DNA of 64,000 bases from assembly GCF_963678245.1 (NCBI RefSeq), contig NZ_OY782770.1:372001-436000 (forward strand). The letters run 5' to 3'. The notes under the pieces were generated by a model. It was not told the DNA's origin, did not search any database, and saw only the letters and a list, made by a program, of their open reading frames with translations. A program made the translations under genes and the position numbers. Positions 9,248-17,416 of the stretch are shown one piece after another (position 1 is the first letter of the stretch; each line of letters starts with the position of its first letter). The DNA comes from an uncultured Sunxiuqinia sp. (GTDB lineage Bacteria > Bacteroidota > Bacteroidia > Bacteroidales > Prolixibacteraceae).

Positions 9248-10213
9248 CTAAAGCCACCTATTCTTCTTAAATAACCAAAATTGAAAGCCAACAATTGTTA
9301 AAAGAATAATAATAAAGATCAAAAATGCTAAGGGACTATCAGCTTTTGGTATTCCGGCCAAGTTCACCCCAAGCAGTCCGGTAAAAAAGCCCAGAGGTAA
9401 AAAAAAGGCAGCAACAATTGTCAACACGTACATCCGTTTATTCATCTCATCGTTTTGCCTGTTGTACAAGGTCTCCTGGCTAACAGTTCCCATGTCACGT
9501 GCCGCATCCAGCATTTCAATATATCGAATAAGCTGATCAGTAATTTCCCGAAAGCGAAGTTGTTGTTTTTGAGTAATCCAGCTTGTTTTTTCAAGTTGAA
9601 TTTTCAAAAAAGCCTCTCGCTGAGGAACCAAAAAACGCTTTAGTTGAATAATTTGTCTGCGGATATTGTGAATGTCATTTCGATAGTCTTTATCTTCATT
9701 ATCTAATACCAATTCTTCAATTTCAGCCGAACGATCTTCGATATCCTCCATAAAATCCCCCATTCTGAGAATCAGGCGTTCGCATAAGTAAACAAGAAAA
9801 TGGGCAGCCGACTTGGGACTGTTCCCCGCTTCAATTTGAGAAGCCAGATCATTTACCGACAGAATACTGCGTCTTTGGCAGGTGATAATCCGGTTTTTAC
9901 CAACCAACATCCGAACAGAAACCATGTCCTCGGGATCTGCCCCTTCAGCCAGATTGACTCCTCTCAACATGAACAGCATATCATCGTTGGAAATTGACAG
10001 TCTTGGTCTTGTTTCTCCTTTTAATAAAGCGTCAACAAACAACTCATCGAGACCATCAATAGATCGGATTGTATCGGAAGTATCAGGCTTTGTTAAATCA
10101 AACTGCAACCATTGATAGGCATTGTGAGGAATGGGTTGGTGAACTTGATCCTCACTTATTTTTTCAAAAGATTTTGTTGTTGGAAAAATATTGAATCCAT
10201 TAATAAGTGACAT
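9248..10213 (-). CDS. ZntB/CorA-family divalent cation transporter
   Basis: Inner-membrane channel/transporter of 321 residues. The N-terminal ~250 residues form the cytoplasmic alpha/beta and long-helix funnel; two C-terminal transmembrane helices carry GFFTGLLGVNLAGIP. The GVN in place of the CorA signature GMN, followed by NLAGIP, is typical of ZntB, which moves zinc (proton-coupled import in recent work). Substrate is inferred from the motif only. It is transcribed alone. Confidence 0.9.
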   Translation of the reverse strand: MSLINGFNIFPTTKSFEKISEDQVHQPIPHNAYQWLQFDLTKPDTSDTIRSIDGLDELFVDALLKGETRPRLSISNDDMLFMLRGVNLAEGADPEDMVSVRMLVGKNRIITCQRRSILSVNDLASQIEAGNSPKSAAHFLVYLCERLILRMGDFMEDIEDRSAEIEELVLDNEDKDYRNDIHNIRRQIIQLKRFLVPQREAFLKIQLEKTSWITQKQQLRFREITDQLIRYIEMLDAARDMGTVSQETLYNRQNDEMNKRMYVLTIVAAFFLPLGFFTGLLGVNLAGIPKADSPLAFLIFIIILLTIVGFQFWLFKKNRWL

Positions 10214-10285
10214 AACGAAATCGAATTAATTTGATTCAATATACAAAGGTTTTCCGATAATGCGAACAGAACAGATAAGCAAAAA

Positions 10286-11314
10286 CTACTTGTTTACTTC
10301 TCGAAATGTTCTTTTCCTCTCCAAATAAAATTTCCAGATAATGCTCTTCACCAAAATTTCATCATGCCACTGAGGTGTCGCAATTTTTTTGAGTTGAATT
10401 CTCTTTTTTCGAAGTTTTTTGTGTGAACGGTAAAATGCGGCATGTGCCTGAAAGACGCTGAAAAAACCTTTCGTGTTTCCTTCACTCAATAGCTTAAATG
10501 CAGCAGCACCGTCTAAAAGCATCCGAACAACAATAACTTTATAAAATTTTCGGCGGGGAAGATTTTTGTACAACAGCCACAAGCTATTTCGAAAATTCAG
10601 GAACAACTTTTTAGGATTGTCATACGACAAAGTTCCGCCTCCGAGATGATAAACCTTACTGAATGGGGTGTATCGAATTTGAAAACCCATATTTTTTAAA
10701 CGCCAGCAAATGTCGATTTCCTCCATATGGGCCCAGAAATCAGAATCGAAACCACCTGCTTTATGAAAATAACTGGCACGAACCGCCATGCACGCTCCGG
10801 TTGCCCAAAAAATATTGCAAACTTGGTCGAACTGCCCTTCATCCTTCTCCATCACATTAAGAATACGTCCCCGGCAAAAAGGAAAACCTAGCTTGTCGAT
10901 AAACCCGCCGGCAGCTCCTGCATATTCAAACTCATCCTTTTTATTCCAACTAAGCACTTTGGGTTGAACGGCTGCAACGGAATCGTCTTCTTCCATTGCT
11001 TGAATCAATGGGCTAATCCAGTCGGGTGTAACCTCAACATCTGAATTCAGCAAAATGTAATAATCAGCTTCAATATTCTTTAACGCCAAATTATAGCCTT
11101 TTGCAAAACCATGATTTTCACCCAAATGAATAATCTTCAACTGCGGATAATTGCTTTCAAGAAAAGTTATAGAATCGTCGTCAGAATTGTTGTCGGCGAT
11201 AATAATTTCAACTCCTTCATCCTGACTATTTTCAATAACAGAGGGTAAATACTGCTTTAGCAATTTCTTGCCGTTCCAGTTTAAGATAACAATCGCAACC
11301 TTGGGTGAATTCAT
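10286..11314 (-). CDS. Family 2 glycosyltransferase
   Basis: GT-A fold transferase of 342 residues, related to rhamnosyltransferases. The N-terminal nucleotide-sugar site is seen as VAIVILNWNGKKLL, with IIIADNNSDDDS and the metal-binding LLNSDVEVTPDW (DxD variant SDV), then the acceptor-side ATGACMAVRASYF and EEIDICWRLKNMG. A C-terminal amphipathic/basic segment may touch the membrane. It probably adds a sugar to a surface polysaccharide; donor and acceptor cannot be read. The 13-base gap to the gene downstream suggests co-transcription with it. Confidence 0.88.
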   Translation of the reverse strand: MNSPKVAIVILNWNGKKLLKQYLPSVIENSQDEGVEIIIADNNSDDDSITFLESNYPQLKIIHLGENHGFAKGYNLALKNIEADYYILLNSDVEVTPDWISPLIQAMEEDDSVAAVQPKVLSWNKKDEFEYAGAAGGFIDKLGFPFCRGRILNVMEKDEGQFDQVCNIFWATGACMAVRASYFHKAGGFDSDFWAHMEEIDICWRLKNMGFQIRYTPFSKVYHLGGGTLSYDNPKKLFLNFRNSLWLLYKNLPRRKFYKVIVVRMLLDGAAAFKLLSEGNTKGFFSVFQAHAAFYRSHKKLRKKRIQLKKIATPQWHDEILVKSIIWKFYLERKRTFREVNK

Positions 11315-11327
11315 CCGACAAATATAG

Positions 11328-11798
11328 TCAGGAAATTAGAATTCGGGAAAGGATACTTATTAGGTTTTCTTTCTCCATATTGCCAAGTACTTCCTGAACT
11401 TTTGCCAACTTGTTTTTTTTTGTCGATTCAACAATGGCTTTCAATGCTTTAAACTGCTTCCCTGTGAGTTCCTCCTCCATCAGTTCCCATACTTTATCTG
11501 CCGAGGATGCCGGGTCAGGCAAACCTAAACTTTCCAACTCTAAAATAGCAGCTTCCAGTATTTCATCAGCCTGCATTTTTACAGGATCATCCGACTTTTC
11601 GTTGCCCGTTGCATCGCGTAAGTTCCAGCTCGAATAATCGTATTTAAGTTCCGTGATCATTCGAACAATAGCATGGTCGGCACCAAAAATACGATGCAGG
11701 AAAAGTGTGGTTTGTTTTTTCCACGCTTCCAGATCAAAACTTTTATCGGCTAGTTTTTCCCGTTGTTTTTGAAGGAGGGCAATCTCTTTTTCAGCCAT
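11328..11798 (-). CDS. Hypothetical protein, helical
   Basis: A soluble, strongly helical protein of about 156 residues that I do not recognise. The start MAEKEIALLQKQR (11798) is preferred over the ATG at 11816 because it opens a clean coiled-coil-like segment. Features are an N-terminal KQREKLADKSFDLEAWKKQT, a conserved-looking FGADHAIVRMITELKYDYSSWNLRDATG, and a charged C-terminal half. It lies just upstream of the glycosyltransferase gene on the same strand, but no functional link is implied. Confidence 0.7.
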   Translation of the reverse strand: MAEKEIALLQKQREKLADKSFDLEAWKKQTTLFLHRIFGADHAIVRMITELKYDYSSWNLRDATGNEKSDDPVKMQADEILEAAILELESLGLPDPASSADKVWELMEEELTGKQFKALKAIVESTKKNKLAKVQEVLGNMEKENLISILSRILIS

Positions 11799-11861
11799 AG
11801 TTGCTTTTTTATGCAATTTAGTTCATTGCCCGACGATGTACAATATTAGCAGCGAAAAAAA

Positions 11862-12653
11862 CTACCCTAAAAATTCGTTTACTTTCGAGAAGAACGCCGG
11901 GAAATAGTTCTCATTGGAAGCGACAATCTCTTTACCAAACAAATAATTGTCACCACCTTTAAAATCGCAAACTTTTCCACCTGCCTCTTGCAGGATAATG
12001 ATTCCTGCGGCAATATCCCAGGCATGCAAGGCGTGCTCAAAAAAACCATCAAAACGTCCGCAAGCCACATAAGCCATATCAACAGCGGCAGAACCCATTC
12101 GCCGCATGCCACGTGTTTCCATCATAAAAAACTCAAGGAGTTTGAGGTATTCGTTCAGCATCTCGAAATTGTAATATGGAAATCCGGTGGCAAGCAGTAC
12201 ATCTTCGTGTGTCTTGTTTTTCGATACCGAAATTGGCTTGCCATTTAGCCAGGCACCACCATCCTGCCAAGCAGCAAAAAGTTCATCCTGTCCAACTTCG
12301 TATACCACTCCCACAATGGGTTGGTCATTTTTCATTAAAGCAATGGAAACCGAGTGTGGAAATATCCCATGAATAAAATTTGTGGTTCCATCCAGCGGGT
12401 CGATTACCCACCTCAGAGTTTCTCCATCCGAATCGGCCGTTCCTTCTTCAGTGATAAAACCCGCTTCAGGAAGTATCTGGGTAAGTTCGTCGACAATTAA
12501 CTTTTCAGCATTTTTGTCGACATAGGTCACCAAGCTGGCTTTACCTTTCAATTCAATATCATCATCGGTAATTTTCAGTCGTTCTTCTCGAATAAACTGA
12601 CCAGCCTTTTTGGCAACTGTTTCTATTTGTTTGCAAATATTTTCTAAATCCAT
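11862..12653 (-). CDS. Inositol monophosphatase family protein
   Basis: Mg-dependent, Li-sensitive phosphatase of 263 residues. The three metal-site motifs are present: LVTYVDKNAEK, EEGTAD with WVIDPLDGTTNFIHG, and the C-terminal HAWDIAAGIIILQEAGG. Family members hydrolyse inositol-1-phosphate and other sugar or nucleotide phosphates; the bacterial SuhB type also aids rRNA transcription. Substrate here is not determined. Length and domain order are normal. Confidence 0.93.
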   Translation of the reverse strand: MDLENICKQIETVAKKAGQFIREERLKITDDDIELKGKASLVTYVDKNAEKLIVDELTQILPEAGFITEEGTADSDGETLRWVIDPLDGTTNFIHGIFPHSVSIALMKNDQPIVGVVYEVGQDELFAAWQDGGAWLNGKPISVSKNKTHEDVLLATGFPYYNFEMLNEYLKLLEFFMMETRGMRRMGSAAVDMAYVACGRFDGFFEHALHAWDIAAGIIILQEAGGKVCDFKGGDNYLFGKEIVASNENYFPAFFSKVNEFLG

Positions 12654-12750
12654 GAGGTTTTATTTTTCTTCGAAATTGCATTAAAGCCCCATGGATTCAA
12701 AATTATGGATGTTATTTATTTCTGAAAAAGATAGATTATTCCTTTTTAGA

Positions 12751-14088
12751 TTAAAGAAGATCACTCGCTAATTCGGCCAAATAACTACGCTCACCTTTCA
12801 CCAGATTAACATGTGAAAAAAGCTCCTGGCTACGCATTTTATCAGTCATGTAGGCCAAACCATTTGATTTCATATCCAAATACGGTGAATCGATTTGTTG
12901 CATATCGCCGGTGAATACCATTTTGGTTCCCTCGCCGGCCCGGGTAATAATTGTTTTTATTTCGTGCGGAGTGAGATTTTGAGCCTCATCAACAATAAAG
13001 AAGGCATTTGACAAACTACGTCCGCGAATGTAGGCTAGCGGAGTTATAAGCAAGCGCTCCTCTTTGAGTAATTCTTCAATTTTTTGGTATTCCTGACTAC
13101 GGGGATTAAAGGCATGCTTTATCACCGACAGGTTATCAAACAAAGGTTGCATGTACGGACTAATTTTTTCGGTGGCATCGCCCGGCAGGTAGCCCAAATC
13201 ACGGTTGCTCAACGCAACGATTGGACGAGCCAACAGAATTTGTTCGTATTGCTTATTTTGCTCCAACGCGGCAGCCAAAGCCAATAAGGTTTTTCCGGTT
13301 CCCGCTTTACCTGTTAACGACACCAATTTAATATCGGAGTTCAGCAAGGAATTCAGGCTAAAGGTTTGCTCTGCATTTCGCGGCTTTATGCCGTAAGCAA
13401 CTCGCTTCTCAACTCGAACAACTCGTTGTGAAGTTTTATCAAACCGACCTAAAACACTTGATTTGTTCCCTTTCAGAATAAAGTATTCGTTGGGCTTTGG
13501 TGCTTCCTTAATTTCCGACTCAGCAATAGCAAAAGAGCCTTCATCATACAAACGACTAATCAGTTCATCCTTGAAATTATCCACTTCCTTAATGCTCTTT
13601 TCAAAAACCTGTGGGTCCTTAATTTTGTCGTTTTGGTAGTCTTCTGAAAGAATTCCCAACGATTTCGCTTTCATCCGAAGATTGATATCTTTTGACACCA
13701 AAACGGTTTGGCGCTTAGGATTTTCATTCTTCACGTATTCAGCAACTGCTAAAATCCGATGATCCGGAATATCTTCCTTGAATGATTGAGTCATTGCATC
13801 GGTAAATGGCTTACCAGTCGCAATAATCAACTTCCCAAGAGAGTCACCCAGTTTAATGCCTCCGTTGAATAATTTCTCACCAACAATTCCATCCAGAATC
13901 CGAACAAATTCACGAGCCTGAAAGTTGATTGGATCATTACCTCGTTTAAACTTATCAAGTTCTTCCAACACCGTCAAAGGAATAATGATATCATTATCTT
14001 TGAACTGGTAAATACAGGTGTGATCGTGAAGAATTACATTTGTATCAAGTACAAATAATTTTGAGTCAGCCGGCTGTTTTGTTGCCAT
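12751..14088 (-). CDS. phoH: PhoH-family protein with N-terminal PIN domain
   Basis: A 445-residue PhoH2-type protein: an N-terminal PIN ribonuclease domain (FVLDTNVILHDHTCI, acidic residues continuing to about residue 150) fused to a PhoH ATPase with Walker A GKAGTGKTLLALAAAL and Walker B FFIVDEAQNLTP, followed by VFTGDMQQID. PhoH2 proteins are RNA helicase/ribonucleases. It is divergent from folC with a 124-base intergenic space. The fusion is common in Bacteroidota. Confidence 0.95.
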   Translation of the reverse strand: MATKQPADSKLFVLDTNVILHDHTCIYQFKDNDIIIPLTVLEELDKFKRGNDPINFQAREFVRILDGIVGEKLFNGGIKLGDSLGKLIIATGKPFTDAMTQSFKEDIPDHRILAVAEYVKNENPKRQTVLVSKDINLRMKAKSLGILSEDYQNDKIKDPQVFEKSIKEVDNFKDELISRLYDEGSFAIAESEIKEAPKPNEYFILKGNKSSVLGRFDKTSQRVVRVEKRVAYGIKPRNAEQTFSLNSLLNSDIKLVSLTGKAGTGKTLLALAAALEQNKQYEQILLARPIVALSNRDLGYLPGDATEKISPYMQPLFDNLSVIKHAFNPRSQEYQKIEELLKEERLLITPLAYIRGRSLSNAFFIVDEAQNLTPHEIKTIITRAGEGTKMVFTGDMQQIDSPYLDMKSNGLAYMTDKMRSQELFSHVNLVKGERSYLAELASDLL

Positions 14089-14212
14089 AGTATAGAATTT
14101 TGCTTTTGATAAATGTAGGAAAATTTAGGTCAATTGATTTTGAAATTATTTGAAAAAACAAAGGATGTTATTAACACTAATGCCTGATATTTTATTAAAA
14201 CACTGATTAATA

Positions 14213-15514
14213 ATGACAAGATATAAACACACGCTTGATTTTTTATATAACCGTCTCCCCATGTATCAGCGAACCGGACCGGCTGCTTATAAAAATACAT
14301 TGGACAACACACTTAAACTTGATGAATTATTTGATTTTCCTCATCATCAATTCAAAAGCATTCATGTAGCCGGAACAAATGGCAAAGGCTCCTGCTCCCA
14401 TATTTTAGCATCGGTGCTACAAGAGGCGGGTTATAAAGTTGGTTTGTATACATCGCCACACCTGGTTGATTTTAGAGAACGAATTCGGGTGAATGGGGAA
14501 ATGATTTCGGAAAATGCAGTTGTGGAATTTGTTGACCAATTTCGTAAGACAAATAAGTCGGCAAATCTTGAGCCATCGTTCTTTGAAATTACTGTAGCCA
14601 TGGCTTTTGATTACTTTAGAAAAAGCAAGATCGATATTGCCGTTATCGAAGTTGGGCTGGGTGGCAGACTCGACTCAACGAACATCATTCAGCCAGAAGT
14701 GTCACTAATTACCAACATCAGTTTAGATCACACCGCGCTGCTTGGTAATTCGATCGAACAAATTGCCAGAGAAAAAGCAGGAGTGATCAAATCAGGAACT
14801 CCAGTTGTTGTTTCCGAAAGCAGTAACTCTTACAACGAAACATTTAAGCAAACTGCAGCACAAAAAAAAGCGTCTATTTATTTTGCTGATCATGAATTCG
14901 ATGCCAAGTACTCCATGTTTCTTGCCGAAGGGCTTCAACTCTTTAATTTCAAAAAAAATGACAAACTGATCTTTCCTGAATTAAAGACTGATTTACTCGG
15001 CCATTATCAGCGTAAAAATATTGGAGGAGTTTTAAAAACCATTGAACTGCTTAATGAGGCCGGATGGAAGATCAGTCGGGAATCAATATATGATGGCCTA
15101 TTTAAGGTTTCAAAAAACACGGGACTGCGGGGTCGGTGGGAAGTTGTTGGCCATAACCCTCTGATGATTTGCGATACAGCACACAACGAGGCGGGGTTGA
15201 CGAGTGTTGTTTCTCAACTAAAAAATACGCCATGGAAAAATTTATGGATCGTTTTAGGCCTTGTAAATGATAAGAATCTGGATCAGATTTTTGGAATTCT
15301 ACCTCAAGAAGCAACTTATTTTTTCACCCAGGCAACTATTTCTCGTGCCCTACCTGCGGGCGAACTAGCCGCCCAAGCGAGAATGTATGGACTAAAAGGA
15401 GAGGTAATTTCATCTGTACATGAAGCAGTTGCAAAGGCTAAAAGCAAGGCACAGACAAACGACCTAATATTCATTGGCGGGAGCACCTTTGTTGTCGCCG
15501 ATTATTTCTCTTGA
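14213..15514 (+). CDS. folC: Bifunctional folylpolyglutamate synthase / dihydrofolate synthase
   Basis: Mur-ligase-type enzyme of 433 residues that adds L-glutamate to dihydropteroate or tetrahydrofolate using ATP, in folate biosynthesis. The P-loop HVAGTNGKGSCSHILAS is followed by the omega-loop YTSPHLVDFRERIRVNG, IEVGLGGRLDSTN, and the C-terminal domain with ICDTAHNEAG. Length is normal. It sits alone on the plus strand, just before the tRNA-Val array, whose promoter begins 18 bases after its stop. Confidence 0.95.
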   Translation: MTRYKHTLDFLYNRLPMYQRTGPAAYKNTLDNTLKLDELFDFPHHQFKSIHVAGTNGKGSCSHILASVLQEAGYKVGLYTSPHLVDFRERIRVNGEMISENAVVEFVDQFRKTNKSANLEPSFFEITVAMAFDYFRKSKIDIAVIEVGLGGRLDSTNIIQPEVSLITNISLDHTALLGNSIEQIAREKAGVIKSGTPVVVSESSNSYNETFKQTAAQKKASIYFADHEFDAKYSMFLAEGLQLFNFKKNDKLIFPELKTDLLGHYQRKNIGGVLKTIELLNEAGWKISRESIYDGLFKVSKNTGLRGRWEVVGHNPLMICDTAHNEAGLTSVVSQLKNTPWKNLWIVLGLVNDKNLDQIFGILPQEATYFFTQATISRALPAGELAAQARMYGLKGEVISSVHEAVAKAKSKAQTNDLIFIGGSTFVVADYFS

Positions 15515-15531
15515 AAATTTTGATTTTTTCT

Positions 15532-15562
15532 TTTGGTAGAGAGAAAAAAGAATTTATATTTG
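15532..15562 (+). promoter_or_regulatory. Promoter of the tRNA-Val array
   Basis: TTTG at 15532 and TATATTTG at 15555 are separated by exactly 19 bases, a full match to the Bacteroidota sigma-A-type promoter. Transcription should begin about 10 bases later, 30 bases before the first tRNA. Confidence 0.85.
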
Positions 15563-15603
15563 CAACGCCTTTCTGAAAAGGGGGTACGTTCAGAAAATAT
15601 TTA

Positions 15604-15678
15604 GGGCGATTAGCTCAGTTGGTTCAGAGCACTTGGTTTACACCCAAGGGGTCGGGGGTTCGACTCCCTCATCGCCCA
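15604..15678 (+). tRNA. tRNA-Val (anticodon UAC), copy 1
   Basis: A 75-nt cloverleaf with acceptor GGGCGAT/ATCGCCC, anticodon arm CTTGG-TTTACAC-CCAAG giving anticodon TAC, T-arm GGGGG-TTCGACT-CCCTC and discriminator A. The 3' CCA is not encoded. Identical in sequence to copies 2 and 3. Confidence 0.97.
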
Positions 15679-15685
15679 CTCAAGA

Positions 15686-15717
15686 AAAAGGAAGTTTCTG
15701 TTGGAACTTCCTTTTTT
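15686..15717 (+). terminator. Terminator-like hairpin in tRNA spacer 1
   Basis: AAAAGGAAGTT-loop-AACTTCCTTTT followed by more Ts, directly after tRNA-Val copy 1. It has the form of an intrinsic terminator yet lies between tRNA copies. Confidence 0.75.
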
Positions 15718-15760
15718 AATGAAGCTTTTCTAAAAAGAAGGCACGTTCAAAAAATATTCA

Positions 15761-15835
15761 GGGCGATTAGCTCAGTTGGTTCAGAGCACTTGGTTTACAC
15801 CCAAGGGGTCGGGGGTTCGACTCCCTCATCGCCCA
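15761..15835 (+). tRNA. tRNA-Val (anticodon UAC), copy 2
   Basis: Base-for-base identical to copy 1. No TTTG/TANNTTTG promoter is present in the spacer before it. Confidence 0.97.
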
Positions 15836-15842
15836 CTCAAGA

Positions 15843-15874
15843 AAAAGGAAGTTTCTGTTGGAACTTCCTTTTTT
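15843..15874 (+). terminator. Terminator-like hairpin in tRNA spacer 2
   Basis: Exact repeat of the hairpin in spacer 1, 157 bases further on. Confidence 0.75.
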
Positions 15875-15917
15875 AATGAAGCTTTTCTAAAAAGAAGGCA
15901 CGTTCAAAAAATATTCA

Positions 15918-15992
15918 GGGCGATTAGCTCAGTTGGTTCAGAGCACTTGGTTTACACCCAAGGGGTCGGGGGTTCGACTCCCTCATCGCCCA
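15918..15992 (+). tRNA. tRNA-Val (anticodon UAC), copy 3
   Basis: Base-for-base identical to copies 1 and 2. It is followed by a different, stronger terminator. Confidence 0.97.
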
Positions 15993-16016
15993 CAAGAATG
16001 GATTTCAAATGAAATC

Positions 16017-16049
16017 AAAAAGCAGTAAATAGTTGACTTACTGCTTTTT
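16017..16049 (+). terminator. Terminator of the tRNA-Val array
   Basis: A perfect 12-bp stem, AAAAAGCAGTAA with TTACTGCTTTTT, around a 9-base loop and ending in a T-run. Confidence 0.88.
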
Positions 16050-16062
16050 ACCCTTTTCCTAG

Positions 16063-16323
16063 ATCATAACACGGATCACACGATTACTCAAATAATTCCA
16101 AAATGATGGCGTTATCAAAGCTGATAGAAACAGCATTTTAATTTTAAATGAGCCCAAGCTAGAGGAAATAAAGAATAAGCTAAAGAAGTGGAGCTTATTC
16201 CCAGATCCTCTAATATTGCTGTGCATCAAGCAAAAAGACATCAACAAACCATTCACCTCCGATTTCTCTTTTCCATACTATAGCAAGACATGTCATAAAA
16301 TTTTAAATCAACTCCTGATTTGA
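16063..16323 (+). pseudogene. Remnant of a Crp/Fnr-type regulator C-terminus (tentative)
   Basis: One reading frame from 16063 gives IITRITRLLK, a TAA stop at 16093, then FQNDGVIKADRNSILILN and a further ~55 residues to TGA at 16321. The part around the stop resembles the recognition helix and beta-wing end of Crp/Fnr regulators (pattern TRxTRLLKxFQxDGxI...ILN). An upstream TAG at 16060 blocks the same frame, and there is no start codon or sensor domain. I therefore read it as a decayed 3' fragment. The last 50 residues fit nothing I know. The family assignment rests on a short match. Confidence 0.45.
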
Positions 16324-16361
16324 AAGGAAAAACAATGGCTTATAAAAAATGCATGTTTTTA

Positions 16362-16392
16362 TTTTTTAATGAACTTATGTTCCTTATATTTG
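16362..16392 (+). promoter_or_regulatory. Probable promoter of the NifX/MinD cluster
   Basis: TATATTTG at 16385 matches the -7 element. Nineteen bases upstream is TTTT rather than TTTG. The predicted transcript start is about 20 bases before the first gene of the cluster. Confidence 0.55.
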
Positions 16393-16420
16393 TATTAAAA
16401 TAAATATAACCCAGAGAGAG

Positions 16421-16741
16421 ATGAAAATAGCAATAACAGCAACAGGAGATACATTGACATCGAAATTAGATAACCGCTTTGGACGGTGTTCCTATTTTGC
16501 CATTTATGATCCCGAAACAAACAATACAAAATTCATTCTGAACCCGAACAAAGAAGCAGCAGAAGGCGCGGGTCCAGCTGCGGTTCAAATGATAGCATCG
16601 CAAGGTGTCAAACAAATAATATCTGGAGAATTTGGAAGTAAAGTAAGATCCATTTTGGATGATCTAAATATTCAAATGGTCATGTTCACTGATCCTGAAA
16701 AAAGCATTCAGGAAATCGTATCACTAATGGTCGTAAAATAA
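16421..16741 (+). CDS. NifX/ORP-like iron-molybdenum cluster-binding protein, first copy
   Basis: A 106-residue protein of the dinitrogenase Fe-Mo cofactor biosynthesis (NifX/NifB C-terminal) fold, RNase-H-like. The family motifs are LDNRFGRCSYFAIYD near residues 17-31 and EGAGPAAVQMIASQGVKQIISG. This length and layout match the 'orange protein' (ORP) of Desulfovibrio, which holds a Mo-Cu sulfide cluster non-covalently, and related anaerobe proteins. No nitrogenase genes occur in the window, so a nitrogenase role is not suggested. It heads the plus-strand cluster; the next gene begins 21 bases later. Confidence 0.88.
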   Translation: MKIAITATGDTLTSKLDNRFGRCSYFAIYDPETNNTKFILNPNKEAAEGAGPAAVQMIASQGVKQIISGEFGSKVRSILDDLNIQMVMFTDPEKSIQEIVSLMVVK

Positions 16742-16762
16742 TTATAAAAAGGAGGTGTTATT

Positions 16763-16996
16763 ATGCCCGGATTTAACAGAAGAGGTCCTCAAGGTGAAGG
16801 ACCAATGACTGGTCGAAAACAAGGAAGGTGCGCTCGTAGAAGTGAAAATCCTTCCAGTCGCGACACAGGTACAGAAGAACCAAAACCAAAACCAAAACCA
16901 AACCAAGAAAACGATGAAACACTCGGTTGGTTTGGCCGAAGAAGAGGAATAGGGCTCAGAAATGGTCAGGGACACGGTTTCCGAAACCGAAGCTAA
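16763..16996 (+). CDS. DUF5320-type glycine/arginine-rich small protein
   Basis: A 77-residue basic protein with the N-terminal signature MPGFNRRGPQGEGPMTGR and KQGRC of DUF5320 proteins, a (KP)4-type repeat in the middle, and a Gly/Arg tail (RRRGIGLRNGQGHGFRNRS). Function is unknown; such proteins are frequent beside NifX-like genes in anaerobes. It has a strong Shine-Dalgarno (AAAGGAGG) that fixes the start. A second, shorter member closes the cluster at 25119. Confidence 0.8.
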   Translation: MPGFNRRGPQGEGPMTGRKQGRCARRSENPSSRDTGTEEPKPKPKPNQENDETLGWFGRRRGIGLRNGQGHGFRNRS

Positions 16997-17013
16997 GCTG
17001 CGCGTAGTTAAGA

Positions 17014-17050
17014 ACTGGCAGTAAAATGGTCCTATGCTGCCGGTTTTTTT
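17014..17050 (+). terminator. Terminator after the first DUF5320 gene
   Basis: ACTGGCAG pairs with CTGCCGGT (one G-T) across a 15-base loop and is followed by seven Ts. It may partly separate the first two genes from the rest of the cluster. Confidence 0.75.
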
Positions 17051-17071
17051 ATCTTAAAAAAATAATGAATC

Positions 17072-17407
17072 ATGAAAACATTTGCAATTCCAGTAGAGAA
17101 CGGACAACTGTGCACACACTTTGGGCATTGTCAACAATTTGCGATCATCCAGGTTGATGACAACAAGGCACTCCAACCAGATTATCTAACTCCCCCACCT
17201 CACGAACCAGGCCTTTTGCCCAAATGGTTGGGACAACATGGAGTCACCAATGTTATCGCAGGAGGTATCGGACAACAAGCCATCAACTTGTTCAATAAAC
17301 AAAATATCCAAGTAACAATAGGCGCCCAAATCAAAACCCCTGATGAACTCGTGGAAGAATGGCTGGCTGATTCTTTGATTTCAGGAGAGAACGCCTGCGA
17401 CCACTAA
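17072..17407 (+). CDS. NifX-like protein, second copy, with C-terminal CxH tail
   Basis: A 111-residue NifX-family protein. Conserved features are CTHFGHCQQFAI near residues 13-24 and GVTNVIAGGIGQQAINLF. The two cysteines and two histidines in CTHFGHC, plus the terminal NACDH, offer soft-metal ligands that the first copy lacks. It is followed 9 bases later by the DUF89 gene, so the two are surely co-transcribed. Cluster or metal carriage is inferred from the family. Confidence 0.85.
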   Translation: MKTFAIPVENGQLCTHFGHCQQFAIIQVDDNKALQPDYLTPPPHEPGLLPKWLGQHGVTNVIAGGIGQQAINLFNKQNIQVTIGAQIKTPDELVEEWLADSLISGENACDH

Positions 17408-17416
17408 TTAAATGTC

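Larger units (their letters stand above)
15604..15992 (+). repeat. 157-bp tandem repeat of tRNA-Val plus spacer
   Basis: The three tRNA genes start at 15604, 15761 and 15918, an exact period of 157 bases. The two spacers (82 bases) are identical, including a terminator-like hairpin. The ~33 bases before copy 1 resemble the spacer end imperfectly (CTGAAAAGGGGGTACGTTCA versus CTAAAAAGAAGGCACGTTCA), suggesting that the unit once included that leader and was duplicated recently. Confidence 0.95.

Noticed and set aside
15604-15992. CRISPR array because of regular exact repeats
   Set aside because: The repeat unit is 157 bases, contains a tRNA gene, and the spacers are identical to each other.
15619-16012. 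Two overlapping open frames encoding the same repeated peptide
   Set aside because: They run through the tRNA-Val copies and spacers; the repeat is the tRNA array, not a protein.
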